A DNA stretch of 5,683 bases from Candidatus Calditenuaceae archaeon JGI OTU-1 (GTDB lineage: Archaea > Thermoproteota > Nitrososphaeria_A > Caldarchaeales > Calditenuaceae), in the NCBI GenBank assembly GCA_000494145.1, contig AWOE01000051.1, forward strand, positions 1 to 5,683, given 5' to 3'. Below, one piece after another: positions 1 to 5,240 of this stretch. The notes under the pieces were generated by a model. That model was not told the origin of the DNA and did not search any database. It saw only the letters and a program-made list of their open reading frames with translations. Numbering within the stretch: position 1 is the stretch's first letter; each line of letters begins with the position of its first letter. The position numbers were made by a program, and so were the translations under genes.

Positions 1-965
1 TGGACTTCGACGTCCCAGGACTCCCTCGCGTAGAACGGCTTCTCGTCCTCACCGAGCCTCCTCAGCCTAATTTTGCTCCTCTCTATTCCGATCGTCTCGT
101 AGAACTTCTGTATCAAGGCAAGGTAGTAGGCCTCTATCTTCAGGGGCACCAACCCTTCCCTCCAAGCCTCCTCGGCCGTGATCTCGGTGACCGATTCGGC
201 GTCTTGCGAGAGCCTCAGCACCTGGCCCTTCAACCTGCTCCACCTCCTCTCGTCCAGCTCCTCCTCAGGGTCGAAGAGCACCTCGACCTCAGCCTGGTAG
301 AACTCCCTGAGACGGAGGAGTCCCTGTCTCGGCGAGATCTCGTTCCTGAAGCTCTTCCCGAACTGACAGAGCGGGAGGGGGAACTTCGACCACCCTATCT
401 TGTAGACCCTGAGGAAGTCGACGAAGAGGGACTGGCACGTCTCAGGCCTCAGGTAGGCCTCCGTCCCCTCCCCTCCGACCGAGACCTTGAACATCATGTT
501 GAACCGCGTGACCTCCGAGAGCTGACCTCCGCAGCTCGGGCACTTCAGCCCCTCCTCGAGGATCATCGCGTAGATCTCGCTGTCCGGCAGCCTCTCGGGG
601 ACGATCCTGCCGGTCCTCTCCTGGAGCAGCCTGTCGGCCCTGAAGACGGAGCCGCAGCGAGTGCACCTCGTTATCGGGTCGGCGAAGGACTCGAGGTGAC
701 CCGAGGCGACGAAGACGTCCTTGGCCATGATAACGGAGCCGTCGAGCTCGACCATCCCGTCGTACCGGACGACGTACCTTCTCCAGGCCTCGACGAACCT
801 GTTCTTGAGGGCGGTGCCGAGGGGACCGTAGTCCCAGAAACCGGCGGGGGCGCCGTCGTAGATCTCACAGGAAGGGAAGTAGAAGCCCCTCCTCAGGGCG
901 AGTTCCATCACCTCATCGTATGCCCTGCTCGACGTGGCCCACCACCTCGTTCGTCCAGTGGGCAC
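1..965 (-). CDS. glyS: Glycyl-tRNA synthetase, archaeal/eukaryotic type (C-terminal part beyond window)
   Basis: Class II aminoacyl-tRNA synthetase that charges tRNA-Gly with glycine in the cytoplasm. About 321 codons are present; the family is usually around 570 residues, so the rest of the catalytic core and the anticodon-binding domain lie beyond base 1. Visible, numbered from the GTG at 965: RRGF (25-28), motif-1 region with FWDYGPLG (43-50), a zinc-ribbon insertion with C101-x2-C104 and C142-x2-C145, then YLRPET (171-176) and motif 2, GKSFRNEISPRQGLLRLREF (203-222), which is near-diagnostic for GlyRS. No ATG lies upstream of the conserved region. GTG 965 is the only upstream start before the stop at 1034-1032, but it gives 24 residues before RRGF, longer than usual, and has no clear ribosome-binding site. 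GTG 911 or ATG 908 would leave only 5-6. The product is certain, the start is not. The gene lies 79 bases after the zinc-finger gene and may be co-transcribed with it. Confidence 0.95.
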   Translation of the reverse strand, partial: MPTGRTRWWATSSRAYDEVMELALRRGFYFPSCEIYDGAPAGFWDYGPLGTALKNRFVEAWRRYVVRYDGMVELDGSVIMAKDVFVASGHLESFADPITRCTRCGSVFRADRLLQERTGRIVPERLPDSEIYAMILEEGLKCPSCGGQLSEVTRFNMMFKVSVGGEGTEAYLRPETCQSLFVDFLRVYKIGWSKFPLPLCQFGKSFRNEISPRQGLLRLREFYQAEVEVLFDPEEELDERRWSRLKGQVLRLSQDAESVTEITAEEAWREGLVPLKIEAYYLALIQKFYETIGIERSKIRLRRLGEDEKPFYARESWDVEV

Positions 966-1044
966 CGTTATTTGACCGATTCCCGAGTGGTTCTCAGGGG
1001 AAGGGCTGTCCGGTGTGAAGCGACGGTAACTCTACCTCCGGGGC

Positions 1045-1899
1045 TCAGACCAGGGGGGTGCCGCAGCTCGGACACTTGCCGCCGATGTCGCGCCAGGTCT
1101 CGACGCACTCCCTGTGCATCGGAGCGCCGCAGGTGTTGCAGAACCTGAGAGAGTTCGATGGGATCGGCTCGCCGCAGATGGCACACTCCTGTGCCGCGGT
1201 CTGGGGCCTCTGCGGTGGCACGGTCGTCGGAGCGGGCGAGGTCCCTTCCGCCGGGACGGGTTGGGCCGCTGCCCTGATGCTGGCTTCCTCCTGCCTCAGA
1301 ATCTCCTCGAAGACCTCCTCCTCATGGCTCAGGGAGGGCTCCTCATAGCCCAGTGCGATCTCCTGCTGGGCCTCAATAACCGGCGTCTGGACCGGCGCGT
1401 AAGCGATGGCCGGGGGTGCTGAAGGACCTGAGGAGGGTCTCAGGACGACGAACCCGATCATCGCCGAGATGAAGCCACCGCCTGCCATGGCGACGCCCGT
1501 GAAGAGCGCCGCGATCGCGCCGACCTCGGGCCTGAACTGAATGTTGAGGGAGGGGAGGTGGTGGAGGAGGACGTACAGCGGTGACAGGATGGCAAGCGCA
1601 GAACCGGCGATGGCAAGGCTCGGTACCGCGAAGCGCAACATCCTGACGTTGGAGGAGAGCGAGGCGAGGACGCCCGCACCGCCCGCGAGGAGGCCAGCCA
1701 ACAGCGAGAGGGTGAAGCTCCAGTTCAGGACGAACCCCTGGATCCCCCTGACCACCACGTTGTCGTTCAGGAGCGAGGCCCAGTCCAGCATCAGCGTCAG
1801 GACGTGGATCGCGCCCAAGACAGAGATCAGCGCTCCGATCCTGATCAGCCTGACCAGCGCGTCCCTCACGTCCGTTCCCATGACGAGCATGCCTGCCAT
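1045..1899 (-). CDS. Four-helix membrane protein with C-terminal RING/PHD-like C4HC3 zinc finger
   Basis: A 284-residue protein I cannot assign to a named family. The N-terminal half has four likely membrane helices (roughly 18-38, 57-81, 88-113, 126-153), so both ends should face the same side, probably the cytoplasm. A flexible linker follows (154-236): an acidic, helix-prone stretch rich in glutamate at 192-206, then a Pro/Ala/Thr-rich stretch. The last 46 residues carry eight zinc ligands: C239-x2-C242, C254-x2-C257, H262-x2-C265, C276-x2-C279. With HRECVETW and CPSC this is a C4HC3 pattern, as in PHD and RING-variant (RING-CH) fingers. The role could be protein-protein interaction, ubiquitin-like conjugation or zinc-dependent sensing; the sequence does not decide. 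The start is ambiguous. ATG 1899 is the longest; ATG 1890 has GAGGGG (1906-1901) ten bases upstream and is attractive; ATG 1881 is also possible. A TATA box lies just upstream, so the gene probably has its own promoter. Confidence 0.85.
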   Translation of the reverse strand: MAGMLVMGTDVRDALVRLIRIGALISVLGAIHVLTLMLDWASLLNDNVVVRGIQGFVLNWSFTLSLLAGLLAGGAGVLASLSSNVRMLRFAVPSLAIAGSALAILSPLYVLLHHLPSLNIQFRPEVGAIAALFTGVAMAGGGFISAMIGFVVLRPSSGPSAPPAIAYAPVQTPVIEAQQEIALGYEEPSLSHEEEVFEEILRQEEASIRAAAQPVPAEGTSPAPTTVPPQRPQTAAQECAICGEPIPSNSLRFCNTCGAPMHRECVETWRDIGGKCPSCGTPLV

Positions 1900-1914
1900 T
1901 CCCCTCGTCCCCTG

Positions 1915-1923
1915 CTATAAAAG
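1915..1923 (-). promoter_or_regulatory. Archaeal TATA box (box A) of the zinc-finger membrane-protein gene
   Basis: On the minus strand the sequence CTTTTATAG (1923 to 1915) is an AT-rich island in a GC-rich region and fits the archaeal box A. Its centre is 20 bases from ATG 1899 and 29 from ATG 1890. Transcription would thus start near 1891-1895, giving an almost leaderless message and favouring ATG 1890 or 1881 over 1899. Seen directly; function is inferred from spacing. Confidence 0.6.
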
Positions 1924-1926
1924 TGC

Positions 1927-1938
1927 GCACCCGGGTGC
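1927..1938. promoter_or_regulatory. Perfect 12-bp palindrome next to a TATA box (candidate operator)
   Basis: GCACCCGGGTGC is a perfect inverted repeat without a spacer. It sits 3 bases upstream of the TATA box of the zinc-finger membrane-protein gene and overlaps where the TFB-recognition element would be. A dimeric regulator bound here could block or assist TFB/TBP. The adjacent Lrp-like regulator is one candidate binder, but that is inference; chance palindromes are not rare in GC-rich DNA. Confidence 0.3.
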
Positions 1939-1986
1939 CCTTGCGTGCGACGCCTCGGTGTCACGAGAAGAACGCCCTCGGTTACC

Positions 1987-2436
1987 TCACGGGACCTCCT
2001 TCACCGTGTCGAAGACGAAGCAGGTCTCTGTCTTGGCGACGTTCCTCATCGTCCTGAGCCGGTCGATAACGAGCCTCCCCACCTCCTCCGTCGAGGAGGC
2101 CCTGACCTTCAGGATCATGTCCCACTGCCCGCTGACGAGGTGGACCTCGTAGACCTCTTCGATCCGGGCTATCTGCGCCGCCAGCTCCCTCTGAGATATC
2201 TCCTGGGCCGGAGTGAACGACACGAGGACGAAGGCCGTCGTGCCCCTCCCGATCTTGGCGTAATCCGGGATCGCGGTGAACAGCCTGATGTACCCGAGCT
2301 CCGTCAACCTCCGGACCCGCTCCTGCACCGTCGTCCTTGGCATCGAGAGCTCAGCCGCCAGCTCCGTGAACGACTTCCTCGCGTCCCTCCTGAGCGCCTC
2401 CAGAATCCTCAGGTCCCTCTCGTCGATCTCCGTCAC
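1987..2436 (-). CDS. Lrp/AsnC-family transcriptional regulator
   Basis: A 149-residue DNA-binding regulator with normal family length and architecture. Residues 1-50 form the winged helix-turn-helix, opening with IDERDLRILEALRRDAR and with the recognition region around SMPRTTVQERVRRL (31-44). Residues 66-146 form the RAM (regulation of amino-acid metabolism) effector-binding and oligomerisation domain, with the characteristic SGQWDMILKV (102-111) and a closing FVFDTVKE. Such proteins form dimers or octamers and often respond to amino acids; no ligand can be read here. The start is GTG at 2436-2434: no other start lies between it and the in-frame stop at 2457-2455, and it lies 26 bases after a TATA box, which suggests a leaderless message. 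The gene diverges from the HMG-CoA synthase operon across 99 bases, so autoregulation and control of that operon are both plausible but unproven. Confidence 0.93.
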   Translation of the reverse strand: MTEIDERDLRILEALRRDARKSFTELAAELSMPRTTVQERVRRLTELGYIRLFTAIPDYAKIGRGTTAFVLVSFTPAQEISQRELAAQIARIEEVYEVHLVSGQWDMILKVRASSTEEVGRLVIDRLRTMRNVAKTETCFVFDTVKEVP

Positions 2437-2459
2437 GGTGACGACCCAACCCGCTCACC

Positions 2460-2465
2460 TTAAAA
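2460..2465 (-). promoter_or_regulatory. TATA box of the Lrp/AsnC regulator gene
   Basis: Minus-strand TTTTAA, read from 2465 to 2460, is preceded by AAAACG, an acceptable TFB-recognition element. The centre of the box is about 26 bases from the GTG start at 2436, the spacing expected if transcription begins at the start codon itself. Confidence 0.65.
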
Positions 2466-2471
2466 CGTTTT
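2462..2471. promoter_or_regulatory. AAAACGTTTT palindrome overlapping the regulator's TATA box (candidate autoregulatory operator)
   Basis: A perfect 10-bp inverted repeat covers most of the regulator's TATA box and all of its upstream TFB-recognition region. One further pair (2460/2473) matches beyond a single mismatch. Occupation by a dimer would block the basal transcription factors, a known mode of archaeal Lrp autorepression. Calling it an operator is inference; AT-rich promoter elements are partly self-complementary anyway. Confidence 0.35.
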
Positions 2472-2507
2472 GACTTTGGCAATCGTCTAACGGCAGCGAA
2501 ATAAAGA

Positions 2508-2516
2508 TATTTAAAG
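2508..2516 (+). promoter_or_regulatory. TATA box of the HMG-CoA synthase operon
   Basis: TATTTAAAG, preceded by an A-rich stretch (GAAATAAAG) that suits a TFB-recognition element, is the strongest box A in the window. Its centre is 24 bases from the GTG at 2536 and 27 from the TTG at 2539, so transcription should begin at or within a few bases of the start codon. A weak AGGGG element at 2523-2527 would then lie outside the message. Confidence 0.7.
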
Positions 2517-2535
2517 GACTGAAGGGGAAGACGCG

Positions 2536-3588
2536 GTGTTGAGCAGGGTCAAGGACGTCGCGATCCTCGGATACGGAGGTTACGTCCCCCGTTACCGGAT
2601 CAAGGCCTCGGAGATAGCGAGGGTGTGGGGAAGGGAGGACGACGCCCTACCGATAAAGGAGAAGTCGGTCAACAGCATCGACGAGGACGTCATCACGATG
2701 GCCATAGAGGCGTGCAGATATGCGCTGAGGAGGGCCGGCATCGACCTCAGAAAGGTGGGAGCGGTGAACGTGGGCTCCGAGTCCCATCCGTATGCGGTCA
2801 AGCCGACCGGAACCGTCGTCGCCGAGGCCCTCGGCATACCCCCCACCCACCTCTCGGCGGACCTCGAGTTCGCGTGTAAGGCCGGAACGGAGGCGATGCA
2901 GATGATCGCCGGCCTCGTCTCCTCCGGGCTCATAGAATGCGGGATCGCGGTCGGTGCTGACACGGCGCAGGGCAGGCCTTCGGACGCGCTGGAGTTCACG
3001 GCCGCGGCAGGCGCAGCGGCCTTCGTCCTCGGAAGGAGCAACGGCGATGAGGTCGCGGTGATAGAGCACATGGTGAGCTACGTCACGGACACCCCGGACT
3101 TCTGGAGGAGGGCCCACGAGAGGTACCCGAGGCACGCGTCGAGGTTCACCGGCGAGCCGGCTTACTTCCACCACACGGTCTCGGCCGTGAGGGCGTTGCT
3201 CGAGGAGACGGGCCTCAGGGTATCGGACATAGACTACTTCGTCTTCCACCAGCCCAACTACAAGTTCCCCTACGCCGCCGCGAAGATCCTCCAGATACCG
3301 AAAGAGAAGGTGGATCCCGGAGTCGTGACCAACGTCATCGGGAACACCTACGCCGCGTGCTCTCCGCTCGGCCTCGTCAGGGTCCTCGATCAGGCCAAGC
3401 CGGGTCAGAAGATCGTCCTCACATCGTTCGGCTCGGGTGCTGGAAGCGACTCGTTCCTGATCGTCACCAAGGACGGCCTCGAGAGGAAGAGGAACCTCGC
3501 GCCACTCCTGGACTCGCTGATAGCGCGGGCCAAGTACATCGATTACGCCCGGTACTTGAGGCACCGGGAGAAGATCAGGACGTCGTGA
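2536..3588 (+). CDS. Hydroxymethylglutaryl-CoA synthase, archaeal type
   Basis: Condenses acetyl-CoA with acetoacetyl-CoA to give 3-hydroxy-3-methylglutaryl-CoA, the committed precursor of mevalonate and so of archaeal isoprenoid lipids; cytoplasmic. The 350-residue length is normal for archaeal HMG-CoA synthases. The thiolase-fold landmarks are all present: GYGGYVPRYRI near the N-terminus, Glu82 in GSESHPYAVKP (general acid/base), Cys114 in DLEFACKAGT (nucleophile that carries the acetyl group), His238 in FVFHQPNYKFP, Asn270 in VIGNTYAACSPLGL, and the glycine-rich TSFGSGAGSDSF near the end. The enzyme should therefore be active. The start is GTG 2536; TTG 2539 is the alternative, and the TATA box spacing fits either. 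First gene of an operon; the thiolase begins 7 bases after its stop. I leave the symbol blank because naming varies in archaea. Confidence 0.96.
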   Translation: MLSRVKDVAILGYGGYVPRYRIKASEIARVWGREDDALPIKEKSVNSIDEDVITMAIEACRYALRRAGIDLRKVGAVNVGSESHPYAVKPTGTVVAEALGIPPTHLSADLEFACKAGTEAMQMIAGLVSSGLIECGIAVGADTAQGRPSDALEFTAAAGAAAFVLGRSNGDEVAVIEHMVSYVTDTPDFWRRAHERYPRHASRFTGEPAYFHHTVSAVRALLEETGLRVSDIDYFVFHQPNYKFPYAAAKILQIPKEKVDPGVVTNVIGNTYAACSPLGLVRVLDQAKPGQKIVLTSFGSGAGSDSFLIVTKDGLERKRNLAPLLDSLIARAKYIDYARYLRHREKIRTS

Positions 3589-3595
3589 TGACGGG

Positions 3596-4762
3596 ATGAG
3601 GACGGTACACGTCGCGGGAGCGGGGTACACGAAGGTCTCCGAGCATTGGGAGAGGTCCCTGACGGAGCTCGCAGCCGAGGCGGCTCTGGCCGCGATCAGG
3701 GATGCGGGCGTGGAGAGGGTCGACGCGATCTATTTGGGCAACGCTACGGCCGAAATCACCTCTCACCAGATCGGCATAAGCGCCATCGTCTCGGAGGAGC
3801 TCGGCCTCTCGGGCGTGCCCGCAATCAGGATAGAGTGCGGCGAGGCCTCTGGAATGGCCGCCTTCGTTCAGGCCCATGCTGCGGTCTCCTCGGGGCTGGT
3901 GGAGGTGGCGCTGGTGGTGGGGGCGGAGAAGCTATCGGACCTCATGCCGGAGGAGTACAACACGGTCTACACGATGACCCTGCCGCACGAGACGATGGGC
4001 TTCGCGGGGATAACGCCCGCTGCGGTGGCGGCGCTCCTTTACCGAATCTACACGGAGAGGTACGAGGTGCCACAGGAGTTCGTCGCGCAGTTTCCAGTTC
4101 TCATGCACCGCAACGCCAAAGGGGTGCCACATGCCCAGTTCCCGTTCGAGGTGAAGCTCGAGGACGTCCTCTCCTCACCCTACGTCGCTCCCCCTCTCAG
4201 GAGGCTCGAGACCACAGCGCCCTGTGACGGCGCGGCGGCCCTAGTCCTGGTGTCTGGGGACTCGCTGGGAAGCGTGAGGTCCGGGTCCGTGACGAGGGTC
4301 GGAGGGGTTAGCCTGAGGACCGACTACGTCTCGCCCTTCGACAGGGAGGACCCCCTTTTCGTCTCGTCGGTCGCCCTCTCGGTGGAGGAAGTTCTGTTGC
4401 GCTCCGGAATAGATAGGAACGACGTCGACGTCCTTGAGGTCCATGACTCCTTCTCGATCATGGCCCCGTTGATCCTGGAGAGCGCAGGCTTCGCTCCGAG
4501 GGGGAGGAGTGGTCTCCTGCTGAAGGATGGGTCTTACGACCTGAACGGGGAGCTGCCGATCAACACCTTCGGCGGCCTCAAGGCGAGGGGTCACCCGTTC
4601 GGGGCGACTGCGCTCTACCAGTTGGCGGAGCTCCACCTACAGCTGACGGGTAGAGCCGGAAAGAACCAGGTAGAGAAGGCGAGGAGCGGCCTTGCGATCT
4701 CCACTTCCGGTCTCGGGGCGATATCGGGCGCAGCTGTCCTGTTGGGAGGTGACGGCGCGTGA
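3596..4762 (+). CDS. Thiolase (SCP2/archaeal acetyl-CoA C-acetyltransferase family), nucleophilic Cys position occupied by Glu
   Basis: By family and context this is the acetoacetyl-CoA thiolase (two acetyl-CoA to acetoacetyl-CoA and CoA) that feeds the adjacent HMG-CoA synthase. The 388-residue length is normal. Landmarks: an N-terminal GAGYTKVSEHWERSL region, AIYLGNA (45-50), APCDGAAALVL (208-218), EVHDSFSIMAP (281-291, the SCP2-type HDxF motif) and FGGLKARGHPFGATAL (325-340) with catalytic His333. The nucleophile loop is abnormal. Archaeal homologues usually read VEAACASGG; here it is IECGEASGM (79-87), which puts Glu83 in place of the catalytic Cys, with Cys81 two residues earlier. The C-terminal stretch STSGLGAISG also lacks a cysteine, but that is usual in this archaeal subfamily. 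The enzyme may use a shifted cysteine, do another step, or be a structural partner. ATG 3596 follows GTGAT (3585-3589), which overlaps the HMG-CoA synthase stop. The stop overlaps the DUF35 start by four bases. Confidence 0.9.
   Translation: MRTVHVAGAGYTKVSEHWERSLTELAAEAALAAIRDAGVERVDAIYLGNATAEITSHQIGISAIVSEELGLSGVPAIRIECGEASGMAAFVQAHAAVSSGLVEVALVVGAEKLSDLMPEEYNTVYTMTLPHETMGFAGITPAAVAALLYRIYTERYEVPQEFVAQFPVLMHRNAKGVPHAQFPFEVKLEDVLSSPYVAPPLRRLETTAPCDGAAALVLVSGDSLGSVRSGSVTRVGGVSLRTDYVSPFDREDPLFVSSVALSVEEVLLRSGIDRNDVDVLEVHDSFSIMAPLILESAGFAPRGRSGLLLKDGSYDLNGELPINTFGGLKARGHPFGATALYQLAELHLQLTGRAGKNQVEKARSGLAISTSGLGAISGAAVLLGGDGA
4744..4752 (+). promoter_or_regulatory. Strong Shine-Dalgarno site for the DUF35 gene inside the thiolase 3' end
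   Basis: GGGAGGTGA is a near-complete match to the archaeal anti-Shine-Dalgarno sequence, 6 bases before the GTG at 4759. It is the best ribosome-binding site in the window. It fixes the DUF35 start and suggests translational coupling through the GTGA overlap. The same bases encode the Gly-Gly-Asp near the thiolase C-terminus. Confidence 0.8.
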
Positions 4763-5166
4763 GGTCCGGCATCAGGCCCCAGGAGCACTGGAGGGCGAAG
4801 AGGTTCAGGTACAGACTCGAAGTGTTGAGGTGCTCGAGCTGCGGAACGGTCAACATGACGCCGAGGAGGGTCTGCAGGCGCTGCAGGTCCACATCCCTCG
4901 TCCCCGAGAGGCTCCCGGAGAGGGCGAGGCTTCTCGCGTTCACCGAGGTCAAGTCGACGACGGACATCCACGAAGAGACCGCACCCTACCTCGTCGGCCT
5001 CTTGGAGTTCGAGGACGGGACGAGGATCGTGGCGCAGCTCACCGACGTCGATTACGAGGAGCTGAGGCCCGGCATGGAGATGGAGGCTGTCGTCAGGAAG
5101 ATTGCTCAAGACGGAGAGTCAGGCGTCATCGTCTACGGCTTCAAGTTCAGGCCCGTGATCGCTTAG
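4759..5166 (+). CDS. DUF35 zinc-ribbon/OB-fold protein, partner of thiolase and HMG-CoA synthase
   Basis: A 135-residue two-domain protein of the DUF35 family. An N-terminal helix with basic residues (1-20) leads to a rubredoxin-like zinc ribbon with C25-x2-C28 and C39-x2-C42, all four ligands intact. An OB-fold follows (about 52-135), with FTEVKSTTDIHEETAPYLVGLLEFEDGTRIVAQL at its core (61-94) and VYGFKFRPV at the end. In the characterised methanogen complex a DUF35 protein bridges thiolase and HMG-CoA synthase and helps form a shared CoA-binding site through which acetoacetyl-CoA passes. The operon order here supports the same scaffold role; it is not expected to be an enzyme. The GTG start overlaps the thiolase stop (GTGA) and has a strong ribosome-binding site, so stoichiometric production is likely. 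It is probably the last gene of the operon: 74 bases and a possible new TATA box precede the next gene. Confidence 0.93.
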   Translation: MRSGIRPQEHWRAKRFRYRLEVLRCSSCGTVNMTPRRVCRRCRSTSLVPERLPERARLLAFTEVKSTTDIHEETAPYLVGLLEFEDGTRIVAQLTDVDYEELRPGMEMEAVVRKIAQDGESGVIVYGFKFRPVIA

Positions 5167-5220
5167 CCGTTCCGGTCGCGGCCCCTCAACTCAACACCGA
5201 TGATGGCGCAGCGCAAATGG

Positions 5221-5226
5221 CTATAA
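5221..5226 (+). promoter_or_regulatory. Possible TATA box of the disulfide-oxidoreductase gene
   Basis: CTATAA lies in the 74-base gap after the DUF35 gene. Its centre is about 17 bases from ATG 5241 and 29 from ATG 5253, so a transcript from here would suit the second ATG better than the first. The AT-rich patch is short, so this is a weak call. Confidence 0.35.
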
Positions 5227-5229
5227 CTT

Positions 5230-5234
5230 GAGGT
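5230..5234 (+). promoter_or_regulatory. Ribosome-binding site supporting ATG 5241
   Basis: GAGGT sits 6 bases ahead of ATG 5241, a normal Shine-Dalgarno spacing. This is the reason for choosing 5241 over the in-frame ATG 5253, although the nearby TATA-like box points to 5253. Both can hold if the gene is also read through from the operon upstream. Confidence 0.55.
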
Positions 5235-5240
5235 AACGGC

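Noticed and set aside
966..1044. Possible terminator or small gene between the membrane-protein gene and glycyl-tRNA synthetase
   Set aside because: No stable hairpin followed by T-run and no start codon with a good ribosome-binding site; nothing supportable in these 79 bases.
204..1148. 314-residue plus-strand open frame across the left end
   Set aside because: It lies antisense to glycyl-tRNA synthetase, whose catalytic motifs are unmistakable. The translation is low-complexity and Arg/Pro/Leu/Glu-rich, as expected from the reverse strand of a GC-rich gene.
1373..1930. 185-residue minus-strand frame overlapping the membrane protein
   Set aside because: Out-of-frame reading of the same DNA, rich in Arg/His/Pro and without membrane segments. 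The 284-residue frame has coherent helices and a full zinc finger.
2647..3630. 327-residue minus-strand open frame
   Set aside because: Antisense shadow of HMG-CoA synthase; no recognisable motif, biased composition, and the sense gene has every active-site residue.
4615..5109. 164-residue minus-strand frame over the thiolase/DUF35 junction
   Set aside because: Antisense to two well-supported genes with a clear overlap and ribosome-binding site; no independent start signal or domain.
5167..5240. Terminator after the DUF35 gene
   Set aside because: No T-rich tract or clear inverted repeat follows the stop. Only a weak TATA-like patch and a ribosome-binding site for the next gene are seen.
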